The notes beneath the pieces were generated by a model, which did no database searches, had not been told where the DNA came from, and saw only the letters and a list, made by a program, of their open reading frames with translations. A stretch of 38,571 nucleotides of DNA. It comes from Verrucomicrobiota bacterium (GTDB lineage: Bacteria > Verrucomicrobiota > Verrucomicrobiia > Limisphaerales > UBA11358). The stretch covers positions 1 to 38,571 of the forward strand of contig JAGWNY010000028.1 of the NCBI GenBank assembly GCA_028872915.1, in the 5' to 3' direction. Shown piece by piece: positions 15,675-23,463 of this stretch. How positions within the stretch are numbered: position 1 is the stretch's first letter; the number at the start of each line of letters is the position of its first letter. Position numbers and translations under genes: made by a program.

Positions 15675-17180
15675 CTAACGCCCGCCCGTTGCCATCCCCG
15701 TCCCTGCGTCCTTCAATCCGGGTGAATTTTCAACCGTCAGGTCCCTGACGCTCGCCAGCCGCACGATTTGACCGCCGGTGGATTTTGGAGCGGCGAACCC
15801 ATCCAGCGTCAGCCCATTCACGTGATTTGCCACCAACGCCGGGCGCGCGTCCGGCTGCGCAAAAGTAAACTGGACGTTTTTGAGCGTCAACCCGTCCGCG
15901 TTTCGCACGTACAGTCCCGCTGCCGGCCGCGGCCCCAGGTTGCGGGGCGAATACGAACCGCCGCCGTGCATGTACGGCGGCTCAATCTCCGCGTCGGACG
16001 AATTCATGTCACCGCCCGGATACGCGATTTTCACATTCTCCAGCGTGATGTTCCTCAACGGATGCCCCGGCAGGCCTGAAATGGCCGCCGTCATCACCGG
16101 CCCCTGCCGCCCGGCCATGCAATGCGAGACGGTCACATCCTCGATGCGGACGTTTTCAATGGCGCCGGGCTGGGCGTGCGGCACTCCCGTTCTCAGGCGG
16201 CTCCAAACGAGCATGTAAATGGGACAGGCCGCGCCGCGGATGTCAATGTTGCTGTAATTGACGTCATCAATGATCGCCCCGTCCCCGGTGGTAACGCCAA
16301 TACCCGCCTTCATCGCCCTCCCAATGCCAATGTTCCAGAAATTCACGTTGTGAAAATCGCCGGCCGTTTCCGAGCCGAATTGCAGCCCGTTGCAGCCGGA
16401 TTCGAAATACGAGTCCCAGACGTAAATGTTGGCGCTCTCGATCTTCCGTCCGAGGGCGAAATCGCTCTTCACACCGATGGTGTCGTCCGCGCACCCCGTA
16501 AACCGGCAATCATGAATCTGGACGTCGCTGCAGCTCATGAGGTCCACGGCGTCGCGCGACTCGCGGATGACCACGTGATCCAACGTCACATCCCGGCAAT
16601 CGTTGAGCAGATACGCGAAATGTCCGCCCTTGTCGTGCGTGACATTCTTGAACAAGAGTCCTTTTCCCATGACCACCGTGATGAGCTTGTCGCCGCCGCC
16701 GCGTTTCGGGTCGCCATGACCGATTGTGCCGCCATTGATTGTTCCCCCTTCCACCGCAAAATTCGTGATCCCCGCGCCCCACATCAACGAATCGTGAAAA
16801 TGGCCGTGCCCAAAGTCCTGGTATTTGTCGAAGGGATTGCGTTCGGGCTTGTCAAAATCCGCCCGCGGCCCGCCAAAAATGACGGCGTCGCGATCCAGCA
16901 GCAAACGCACGTTGCTCATCAGATGGATCGAAGCCGCGGCGTAACGGCCCGCCGGAAAGAAAACCGTTCCGCCGCCCGCCGCATTGCACGCGGCCACCGC
17001 GCGATCAATCGCCGGCGTGTCGTTCACCGCGCCGCCGCCCGTTGCCCCAAACGTCTTCACGTTCAACGTCTTCCCCGGAAATTGCGGAATCGGAAAATTG
17101 GGCGGGGTGAATGGATTTTCCGCCGCGCAAACCGGCAGGGCAAGACAGGCCGTCAATAGAATCAAGTTCGCTCGTTTCAT
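15675..17180 (-). CDS. Secreted glycoside hydrolase family 28-like protein (polygalacturonase fold)
   Basis: This protein of about 501 aa starts with a signal peptide (MKRANLILLTACLALPVCAA). The N-terminal LNVKTFGATGGGAVNDTPAIDRAV segment is the classic start of pectinase-type right-handed beta-helices. Catalytic-region motifs are SRDAVDLMSCSDV (D213) and CADDTIGVKS (D232-D233), matching the GH28 aspartates. The usual GHG motif reads CNG (264-265 region), and the RIK site reads AMK (289-291), so it departs from classical polygalacturonases. It may act on galacturonan- or rhamnogalacturonan-type polymers outside the cytoplasm. The ATG at 17180 was chosen for the signal peptide; the frame stays open upstream without a plausible product. 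It follows the GH29 gene by 110 bp in the same direction, so the pair probably acts on one fucosylated, uronic-acid-rich glycan. Confidence 0.82.
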   Translation of the reverse strand: MKRANLILLTACLALPVCAAENPFTPPNFPIPQFPGKTLNVKTFGATGGGAVNDTPAIDRAVAACNAAGGGTVFFPAGRYAAASIHLMSNVRLLLDRDAVIFGGPRADFDKPERNPFDKYQDFGHGHFHDSLMWGAGITNFAVEGGTINGGTIGHGDPKRGGGDKLITVVMGKGLLFKNVTHDKGGHFAYLLNDCRDVTLDHVVIRESRDAVDLMSCSDVQIHDCRFTGCADDTIGVKSDFALGRKIESANIYVWDSYFESGCNGLQFGSETAGDFHNVNFWNIGIGRAMKAGIGVTTGDGAIIDDVNYSNIDIRGAACPIYMLVWSRLRTGVPHAQPGAIENVRIEDVTVSHCMAGRQGPVMTAAISGLPGHPLRNITLENVKIAYPGGDMNSSDAEIEPPYMHGGGSYSPRNLGPRPAAGLYVRNADGLTLKNVQFTFAQPDARPALVANHVNGLTLDGFAAPKSTGGQIVRLASVRDLTVENSPGLKDAGTGMATGGR

Positions 17181-17290
17181 CGCTCGTGCTGCTGACCGCG
17201 GCAACGGTGGCGAACGTTTCGTGCGGCCTCCACAACTCTGCCCCCATCCCCTCCCTTGTTCAAGCCCTGATTCCCGCTGGTTCACCACCT

Positions 17291-18772
17291 TCAACCGGCG
17301 CGGCGCCGGGCGCGCCGCGGAGCGTCCTTCAACGCATTGGCCGTCTCGAAACTTTCCGGCGGCGAAACGGTATCCAGATAAACACCGAACAAATTGATGG
17401 CGGGGCAGGCGCGAGAGGCCAGGATCGTCAAGCGCACCCTGGACGCGATGACTTTGGGAAAGCGGTCGAGCTTGCGGTAACCGATGGTTGTGCCGGCGCA
17501 GATCGGCTCCCAATGCCCCGCCATGAACGCCTCGACTTTGTATTTTTCCACGCGCTGCCCCAGCGCAATCTCTTCCCCCGTGCCAATCACGTTAAACGTC
17601 TTCTCGCCACCCAGGTCCACTTCGAGCCATGCATTGGTCACGCCATCGTCCGCGGCCCAGTAGGTTTTGGGATTCCCGTCCACCGCGTTTTCGGGGCCAA
17701 ACGCCGGGTCGTTGCCACGGACGTTGCTGGCCCGGGTCTTGCGGCCGCGGGCGTAATCGTTGCCGAAAATCCGTTGCAGCGCGCGATGAAACTCGCGCAG
17801 GCGTTCGACGCAGGCCGGCGAAAAACGGCCGTCCGGGTCGGGCGCCACGTTCAGCAGGAATTCGGAGTTCCGGCCCACGGAAGTGTAATAATAATTGAGA
17901 AGAGTTGCCAGGCTGCGGGGCGGGTTCGTGTCCCAGAACCAATGGCCGTTCATCATGGTGTCACATTCGAGGGGAAACCAAATCGGCTTTGCGGATTGGT
18001 TGCCCGCGGCCAGGCTGTCCGGAGCCGGATAGACGCTCCAGTTTTCCAACGGGGCGCGGGCCATCTCGTTGCCGACCCACCGAATATCTTCCCGAACCGG
18101 ATGCAGCACGGGGCCTTGTTTGACGACCGCACGAGGCTGCAATTTCCGGACCAGGGCAATTACTTTGCCCCAGTCCGCCACGTTTGCCTTGTTGCCGTCA
18201 AACCACATCTCAAACACCGGCCCGTAATGGGAAAGCAGTTCGGAAAGCTGCTGCCGGTAATACCTCGAATAGGCCGGTCTGTCCGTGTCGTAATTCGTGA
18301 CGCTGCGGTCATACGGCGAACAATAAATCCCCAGCTTTATGCCGCCGGCCTTGCACGCCTCCGTCAGGTCCCGCACCACGTCCCCCCGTCCGTCTTCCCA
18401 CCGGCTCGACGCCACGCTGTGCCGAGTCGTCGCCGTCGGCCAAAGGCAAAACCCATCGTGATGTTTCGCCGTCAAGATGATGCCTTTGAACCCGCACTCC
18501 TTTGCAACCCGCACCCATTGGCGGCAATCGAGATTCGTCGGGTAAAAGAGGTTGGGGTCTTCGGTGCCCAGGCCGATGCCGCGTCCGGTGAACGTATTCA
18601 TTCCAAAATGGGTGAAAAGCGTCAACTCGTTCTCCTGCCAGGCAAGCTGATTTGCGGATGGCACCGGCGGCAACGGAGCCGGGGGCGGGACCGCGGACGC
18701 GGGATTTGGGCGGAAAACGAACGCCACGCCAATCACGGCAACAATAAAGCGGATGGATAAAAATGGATTCAT
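17291..18772 (-). CDS. Secreted alpha-L-fucosidase (GH29) with C-terminal F5/8-type carbohydrate-binding module
   Basis: This protein of about 493 aa has a signal peptide (1-27, ending NPASA). A GH29 catalytic barrel follows with NELTLFTHFGMNTF (48-61), the substrate-binding TAKHHDGFCLW (101-111) and FEMWFDGN, where D192 is the expected nucleophile. GH29 enzymes remove alpha-linked L-fucose with retention. The C-terminal part (about 345-475) has SNVRGNDPAFGPENAVDGNPKTYW and WLEVDLGG, typical of F5/8-type (CBM32-like) sugar-binding domains. The length is normal for this two-domain form. The ATG at 18772 was chosen; an ATG at 18787 would only lengthen the N-terminus by five residues. It is followed at 110 bp by the GH28-like gene and preceded by the hpnJ-like gene in the same direction, probably separated by a terminator. 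Confidence 0.93.
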   Translation of the reverse strand: MNPFLSIRFIVAVIGVAFVFRPNPASAVPPPAPLPPVPSANQLAWQENELTLFTHFGMNTFTGRGIGLGTEDPNLFYPTNLDCRQWVRVAKECGFKGIILTAKHHDGFCLWPTATTRHSVASSRWEDGRGDVVRDLTEACKAGGIKLGIYCSPYDRSVTNYDTDRPAYSRYYRQQLSELLSHYGPVFEMWFDGNKANVADWGKVIALVRKLQPRAVVKQGPVLHPVREDIRWVGNEMARAPLENWSVYPAPDSLAAGNQSAKPIWFPLECDTMMNGHWFWDTNPPRSLATLLNYYYTSVGRNSEFLLNVAPDPDGRFSPACVERLREFHRALQRIFGNDYARGRKTRASNVRGNDPAFGPENAVDGNPKTYWAADDGVTNAWLEVDLGGEKTFNVIGTGEEIALGQRVEKYKVEAFMAGHWEPICAGTTIGYRKLDRFPKVIASRVRLTILASRACPAINLFGVYLDTVSPPESFETANALKDAPRRARRRAG

Positions 18773-18883
18773 GGCGGTTGCCAGCATGGCCAAACACGGC
18801 GGGCAAGTCCAGCACGTCAAAAAACAGGATTGACTATTGGTATATTTTTCCAGCCGGTTTGTGGAAAACGTCCGAAATACTTC

Positions 18884-18930
18884 AAAAAGCTCCGGGGCGG
18901 ACGCGGTCCCTTTTTGTCTGAATCGCCCCG
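18884..18930 (-). terminator. Possible intrinsic terminator of the hpn-type operon
   Basis: CGGGGCG (18893-18899) and CGCCCCG (18924-18930) form a 7-bp GC stem with a 24-nt loop, immediately after the hpnJ-like stop codon. On the minus strand the stem is followed, after four bases, by TTTTT. The large loop makes this weaker than the terminator at 6746-6780. Confidence 0.4.
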
Positions 18931-18931
18931 A

Positions 18932-20386
18932 CTACGCGGCGACGGCCTGCGCCGCGGCCAAATCGGCTTTGCGCTGGCGCAGGCTTTTGAAGAATTCATA
19001 ACCCTCGCGGCAACGCCGGACCAGAATGTCCCGGTCCTCAAGCATGGTCTTGATGATCCTCAAGATGGGCTTGGGACGGAGATAGTACGCGCGATAGAAA
19101 CGGTCCACTGCTTCGAAAATCTCTTCCTTGGTCGCTTCGGGATATTCCAACGTGCTTTGCTGAAAACCGTCGCCCTCCACCAGGTCCGTTTTATCCTTTT
19201 TCACAAACCAACCGTTGAGCCTGGCCTGCTCGTAAAGTTCCGTGCCCGGATAGGGCGCAGCCAGCGAGACCTGAAGCGAAAACACGTCCAGTTCCTTGGC
19301 GAAGGCGATGGTTTGTTCGATTGTTTCCCTGGTTTCGACGGGCAGGCCCAGGATAAACGTGCCGTGAATCACCACCCCGGCCTTGTGGCAGGCGCGGGTG
19401 AACGCGCGCATTTCATCCGTGGTGACGCCTTTCTTGATGCGCTTAAGCGTGTCGTCGTTGCCGCTTTCGTAACCGACCAGAAAGAGGCGCAGCCCGTTGT
19501 CCTTGAAACTTTTTATGGTGTCGTACTCCAGATTCGCCCGGCTGTTGCAACTCCAGGTGAGTCCCAGCGGACCGAGCTTTTTGGCGATCTCACGGGCGCG
19601 GGGCAGGTTGGCGGTAAACGTGTCGTCGTCAAAGAAAAATTCACGCGTCTGCGGAAATATTTTCTTCATATAAGCCATTTCGTCGGCCACGTTTTGCGGC
19701 GAACGGACGCGGTATTTGTGGCCGCCGATGGTCTGCGGCCACAAACAGAAGCTGCACTGGGCCGGACAGCCGCGGCCGGTGTAAAGGCTCACGTAGGGAT
19801 GCAGCAGGTAGCCGATGAAATAATTTTCGATTTTCAGATCGCGCCGATAGACGTCGGCCACCCAGGGCAGCGTGTCCATGTCCTGGATCATTTCGCGTTC
19901 GGGGTTGTGGACGATTTTTCCGTCGCGATTTTTATAGGAAAGGCCGGCAACGGTTTCCAATGGGCGGCCTTCGGCCACTTCCTTGCAGGTGAAATCGAAT
20001 TCCTTGCGCCCGACCCAGTCAATGGCGCGGGAAGCCTTGAGCGTTTCCGTGGGCAGCACCATGGTGTGGGCGCCCACGAAGCCGATGGTGGTGGCCTGCT
20101 TTTGTTCCTTGATGGCCTCGGCGACCCGGCAATCGTTTTTCAGCGAAGGTGTGGAGGTATTGATGATGACGTGGTCGTAATCCCGGGCGATGGCCAGGCA
20201 TTGTTTGAGGTCCACGTTGTGCGGCGGGCAATCCAGCAGACGCGAGTTGGGGGTGAGCGCGGCGGGCTGGGCCAGCCAGGTGGGATACCAATAGCTGGTC
20301 ACTTCGCGGCGCGCCTGATAGCGGGAACCGGCGCCGCCGTCGAAGCCGTCAAACGACGGCGGTGAAAGATAAAGTGTCTTGGACAT
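18932..20386 (-). CDS. hpnJ: HpnJ-like B12-binding radical SAM protein
   Basis: This 484-aa protein matches the HpnJ family in length and in its N-terminus (SFDGFDGGAGSRYQARRE, then WYPTWLAQPAALTPNSRLLD). It combines a cobalamin-binding N-terminal domain (about 1-150) with a radical SAM core whose GRGCPAQCSFC holds the cluster cysteines C207, C211 and C214. HpnJ is linked to modification of the hopanoid side chain (bacteriohopanetetrol cyclitol ether formation). The other hpn genes and squalene-hopene cyclase are not in the window, so the role in hopanoids is inferred from the family and from the HpnH-like gene in the same operon. It starts six bases after the stop of the Toprim-like gene. 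A general B12-radical SAM enzyme of unknown substrate is the alternative. Confidence 0.82.
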   Translation of the reverse strand: MSKTLYLSPPSFDGFDGGAGSRYQARREVTSYWYPTWLAQPAALTPNSRLLDCPPHNVDLKQCLAIARDYDHVIINTSTPSLKNDCRVAEAIKEQKQATTIGFVGAHTMVLPTETLKASRAIDWVGRKEFDFTCKEVAEGRPLETVAGLSYKNRDGKIVHNPEREMIQDMDTLPWVADVYRRDLKIENYFIGYLLHPYVSLYTGRGCPAQCSFCLWPQTIGGHKYRVRSPQNVADEMAYMKKIFPQTREFFFDDDTFTANLPRAREIAKKLGPLGLTWSCNSRANLEYDTIKSFKDNGLRLFLVGYESGNDDTLKRIKKGVTTDEMRAFTRACHKAGVVIHGTFILGLPVETRETIEQTIAFAKELDVFSLQVSLAAPYPGTELYEQARLNGWFVKKDKTDLVEGDGFQQSTLEYPEATKEEIFEAVDRFYRAYYLRPKPILRIIKTMLEDRDILVRRCREGYEFFKSLRQRKADLAAAQAVAA

Positions 20387-20392
20387 AAAAAA

Positions 20393-20857
20393 TCAACGTT
20401 TTGTCAGCAACAATTTCAGCCGCAGCAGGCGCGGACTTTGCGCGGCCAGCAACCCTTCGACCAGCCGTTGAAGGCTTCCAAGCCGATGATTGATTTCGGC
20501 ATGAAGTCGCGAACCATTCTCACCGTTAAAACCGTGTTCAGTCATTCTTAAACCGGCGCTTTTTGTTGTTTGGACAAGCCATTCCTCCAAGCGCGGACTC
20601 AACACAATCATACGATTATTTTTTTGGGAGTCCAACAAAACCCGAATGCCATGTTCGCGGCTTTGCTCTTTGAAGGAGTTAAAATAAGGCGGTTTTGCCG
20701 AACCAGGGTCCTCGTCCACCATGCCGATGGTATTTTCTCGTTTGGAAAGCTGTTTGCAAACCCGCCCGATGTCGTTGGCGTGTTCGATGTCATTGCGCGG
20801 CACACCCAAGGCAAAGGCGAGTGTTTCATCCGGTTTGCATTCAACGAACAAACTCAT
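20393..20857 (-). CDS. Toprim-like nuclease candidate, partner of the AAA ATPase
   Basis: The 154-aa protein has no firm family match by eye. Its features suggest a compact Toprim-type domain: LFVECKPDE near the start (E6, like the VEGxxD motif), a central IGMVDEDPGS (D48 and D50, like the metal-binding DxD), and a later MIVLSPRLEEWL segment similar to the third acidic/LE-W motif of OLD- and RloB-type proteins. The C-terminus is basic (RLLRLKLLLTKR). Its ATG overlaps the ATPase stop by four bases (ATGA), so the two are translationally coupled and probably form a complex. ATPase-Toprim pairs include OLD-like nucleases and the PARIS (AriA/AriB) defence system, but this protein is much shorter than AriB. 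The function is inferred, and a non-nuclease role is possible. Confidence 0.55.
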   Translation of the reverse strand: MSLFVECKPDETLAFALGVPRNDIEHANDIGRVCKQLSKRENTIGMVDEDPGSAKPPYFNSFKEQSREHGIRVLLDSQKNNRMIVLSPRLEEWLVQTTKSAGLRMTEHGFNGENGSRLHAEINHRLGSLQRLVEGLLAAQSPRLLRLKLLLTKR

Positions 20858-21825
20858 GCCTCTGTCAGCTTGTCGAGATTCAAAAATGCGTCCGGCCCAT
20901 AATCGAGGATTTTGGAAAGACCACCCGCGGAAACAGGCTTGAGCGTCGTGGCGAAATTGTCCATCCGCGCCACAAACACCGCTAGCGTCTCCTGTGGCGT
21001 CTTTTCAACAATCGAAGACAACAAATACGGGTTATGCGTGGTGATGAAAAATTGGTTGCTCTCGTCCAAAGCGATGCGCTCGGCCAGATATTTTGTGTAA
21101 AATGGAAAGGTGTTCGCTTCAGGCTCGTCAAGCAAAATGGTGGAATCTTTGTTTGTCTCAAGCACCGCCATGTAAAAAATAATGCGGCGCCATGTTTCGG
21201 AAGCGGCCTCATAAGTGAAGGAATAGGCAATATCCCCAACCACTTTGGTAAGCCATATCTCCATTGGTGTGGGCCTTATTTCCAGGCGGAAGTTTCGAGT
21301 GCGAAACAGATCGGCAACCATTTCCCGCAATTCTTTGTTTGTGTAGAGAATGGAAACCAGATTTCGTCCGAAGGGCGGAGTCAGCGAGCCAAATTCGGAT
21401 AAATTCAATTGTTGTTTTTCTTTGAACTTGTAGAGCCGGACGGCGTCCGCGGCGTTCACCCAATTTAGAAGGTCGCCCTGCGGATACATTGTCGCGGAGC
21501 CTGCGTGAATGCCGCTATGGAAGAATGAAAATGAAAACAAACCATTGTCGAATTTCAATGTATATTCTTGACTGAAAGGCTGGCCGTCCGCCTTCAATGT
21601 GATTCCATTCTTGATCTCTTGGTCAAAAAACAGGTCCGCCGGCGTGCGATAGCGAAAAATCTCGCGAAGAGTTTCGCCAGACCAGTGCTTCGAGAGAAGC
21701 GCAATCGCCTCCAGGATGTTTGTCTTTCCTGTATTCGGCTCGCCGATGAAGACATTGACCCGTTTCGCGTCGAAACTGACATCGCGAATTGATTTAAAAT
21801 TCTGAATGTGAGTATGGGTCAGCAT
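20854..21825 (-). CDS. AAA family ATPase (AAA_15/OLD-like)
   Basis: The 323-aa protein starts LTHTHIQNFKSIRDVSFD, the standard beginning of OLD/RecF-type ABC ATPases. Walker A is GEPNTGKTN (28-36), Walker B is STILLDEPEAN (about 250), and the switch histidine is in FFITTHNPYLL. The insert between Walker A and B is short, without an obvious long coiled coil. It lacks its own nuclease domain; the adjacent overlapping gene supplies a Toprim-like one. The ATG at 21825 lies 20 bp after the hpnH-like stop, with AAAGG upstream. The pair sits inside what otherwise looks like an hpnH-hpnJ operon and has visibly lower GC than its neighbours, consistent with acquisition by transfer. A role in phage defence is likely from family context but not shown. 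Confidence 0.85.
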   Translation of the reverse strand: MLTHTHIQNFKSIRDVSFDAKRVNVFIGEPNTGKTNILEAIALLSKHWSGETLREIFRYRTPADLFFDQEIKNGITLKADGQPFSQEYTLKFDNGLFSFSFFHSGIHAGSATMYPQGDLLNWVNAADAVRLYKFKEKQQLNLSEFGSLTPPFGRNLVSILYTNKELREMVADLFRTRNFRLEIRPTPMEIWLTKVVGDIAYSFTYEAASETWRRIIFYMAVLETNKDSTILLDEPEANTFPFYTKYLAERIALDESNQFFITTHNPYLLSSIVEKTPQETLAVFVARMDNFATTLKPVSAGGLSKILDYGPDAFLNLDKLTEA

Positions 21826-21845
21826 TGGCGGATGCCTTTGCCTGG

Positions 21846-23219
21846 TCACTCTGTATTCGGAACCTGTTCCGTCCCGCAATGGGCGCCCGCGTGCGCCGGT
21901 TCCTCTTTCCGTGAAAAAGCGCCCTGTGCGCCGGCGGCGGGAGAAGCGATGGCCGCCTTGGCCTCCGCCAGATGGCCCCTGCCGATGGAGAATCCATTGA
22001 ACGCGCGCTTTTCCAGTTCCGGCGTGTAACGAACGGGCTTTGGACGCGGGGCAAAGTTATAAATGAAATTTTTCCAGTTGTCGCCGCGCCGGTAGTTCGT
22101 GCCCAGAGCGCCGCTGGGATCGTAACCGCAATGAACCATGCAATGTTCGCAGCGCGGATCGCGCGCCACGCCGTTCACGACGCCGTATTTGTTCCAGTCC
22201 ACCTTCTCCAGCATTTCCTGGTAGCCGCCGTAATGGCCGTCTGTCATCAGGTAGCAGGGCGCCTTCCAGCCGCGCACGTTGTAGGTGGGAATGGCCCAGG
22301 CGGTGCAGGTCAATTCGCGTTTTCCGGCCAGAAATTCCTGGTAAACCGGCGTTCCAAAAATCGTGAACATTTTTCCCCAATCGAGAATCTTTGTGAACTT
22401 GCGCCGCGTCAAATCCCGCGTCAGGAAGAAGTCCTTCGGGTCCTTGCCGAGCCGCTTGGCCATGTCCTTTTTTGCGGCGTCGTAATCGTAGCCGGGCGAA
22501 ATGGTATGGCCGTCCACTTGCAGCGACGAGAGGAACTTGAACATGTCTTCGAGTTCCCGAACATCGGCCTCCTTATAAACCGTGGTGTTGGTGGCGACCT
22601 GATAGCCGAGAATTTTCGCCATGCGAATGGCGGCGACGCATTCCTGGAAAACGCCTTCGCGTTCCACAATCAAATCATGCGTGAACTCCAGGCCGTCCAC
22701 GTGAACGTTCCAATACATCCATTGCGTGGGACGGATGACCGTCTTTTGCCGCGCCGCAACGCCGGCTTTGCGGATGGTCTCGGCGTCCTTTTCTGAAATC
22801 AAATTTTCAGCCAGCAATTTTTTCAGCACCGGCTCCGTCCGCGGCGAATAAATGGCGGCCAGATAATCCTTCATTTTTTTCCGCATGAACACACCGTTCG
22901 TGCAGACATAAAGGATGCGGCCCTGGGCGAGCAACGCGCCGATCAATTCCTCGATCTTCGGATAAATCAGCGGTTCGCCGCCGCAGATGCTCACCATGGG
23001 CGCCTCGCACTCGGCGGCGGCGGCCACGCATTTTTCCAGGGGCACCATGTCTTTGAGCGAAGTGGAGTATTCGCGGATGCGCCCGCAGCCCGTGCAAGTG
23101 AGGTTGCAGGTATGGAGCGGTTCAAGCTGCAGCACCATGGCAAACCTGGGCGTCTTGCGCAGTTTGTGTTTGATGATGTGACCGGCAATTTTCCGGGTCA
23201 GCGCGAATGGAAATCGCAT
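21846..23219 (-). CDS. hpnH: HpnH-like radical SAM protein (hopanoid side-chain adenosyl transfer family)
   Basis: The 457-aa protein has the radical SAM cluster site CNLTCTGCGR (C38, C42, C45) after a basic N-terminus and the QLEPLHTCNLTC segment typical of HpnH. SICGGEPLIYPKIEELI matches the SAM-binding GGE motif. A C-terminal cysteine group (RCEHCMVHCGYD) suggests a SPASM-like extra cluster. HpnH adds the 5'-deoxyadenosyl group to diploptene to form adenosylhopane. The protein is longer than typical HpnH (about 320-380 aa) and the last 30 residues look unstructured, so a related radical SAM enzyme is possible. It is the second gene of the operon, five bases after the small lipoprotein gene and 20 bp before the ATPase gene. 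Confidence 0.75.
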   Translation of the reverse strand: MRFPFALTRKIAGHIIKHKLRKTPRFAMVLQLEPLHTCNLTCTGCGRIREYSTSLKDMVPLEKCVAAAAECEAPMVSICGGEPLIYPKIEELIGALLAQGRILYVCTNGVFMRKKMKDYLAAIYSPRTEPVLKKLLAENLISEKDAETIRKAGVAARQKTVIRPTQWMYWNVHVDGLEFTHDLIVEREGVFQECVAAIRMAKILGYQVATNTTVYKEADVRELEDMFKFLSSLQVDGHTISPGYDYDAAKKDMAKRLGKDPKDFFLTRDLTRRKFTKILDWGKMFTIFGTPVYQEFLAGKRELTCTAWAIPTYNVRGWKAPCYLMTDGHYGGYQEMLEKVDWNKYGVVNGVARDPRCEHCMVHCGYDPSGALGTNYRRGDNWKNFIYNFAPRPKPVRYTPELEKRAFNGFSIGRGHLAEAKAAIASPAAGAQGAFSRKEEPAHAGAHCGTEQVPNTE

Positions 23220-23224
23220 AAAAA

Positions 23225-23422
23225 TTATTTCCCCAAAGCCAATTCTATGGAAGTTTGTGGAGATGAAACTGGATTATTCGTTGCCACGCCGTTTCTCATG
23301 AGTCCGGGCAGAAAAAAGGACGCTGGAGAGACACTCGCCCCGGTATTGATGCCCGAACAGCCGGCACCCAGAAATCCAAGCGCTCCCGCGGCCAATGCCA
23401 CCGCGACGTATTTCCAATTCAT
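23225..23422 (-). CDS. Small lipoprotein heading the hpn-type operon
   Basis: The 65-aa protein has a clear lipoprotein signal: MNWKYVAVAL, then a hydrophobic core ending GFLGAGC with the lipidated Cys at 22. The short mature part contains the SVSPASFFLPGLM segment and ends LALGK. The ribosome binding site GGAAAGGTGAG sits directly before the ATG at 23422, one of the two strong sites in the window, which supports the start. The stop is five bases before the HpnH-like gene. The function is unknown. Similar short lipoproteins with this 'PASFFLPG' segment recur in Verrucomicrobiota from memory, which could be checked by a search. Confidence 0.75.
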   Translation of the reverse strand: MNWKYVAVALAAGALGFLGAGCSGINTGASVSPASFFLPGLMRNGVATNNPVSSPQTSIELALGK

Positions 23423-23435
23423 TCTCACCTTTCCA

Positions 23436-23463
23436 AGTATAGAACAGCGCCAAATGATGGCAA
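23436..23463 (-). promoter_or_regulatory. Candidate sigma70-type promoter of the lipoprotein-hpn operon
   Basis: On the minus strand, TTGCCA (plus 23458-23463) and TATACT (plus 23436-23441) are spaced by 16 bp, each one base from consensus. The predicted start would leave a very short leader before the ATG at 23422. The -35 element lies inside the ATG codons of the divergent TPR-like gene, so the two genes share only 31 bp between starts. Confidence 0.4.

Noticed and set aside
17111-18760. Long plus-strand open frame (549 codons) opposite the GH29 gene
   Set aside because: It is antisense to a clear enzyme, has no recognisable domain and is rich in Arg, Pro and Ala, as expected from a GC-rich shadow frame.
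18830-20365. Long plus-strand open frame (511 codons) opposite the hpnJ-like gene
   Set aside because: It mirrors a conserved radical SAM gene and shows no domain or start signal.
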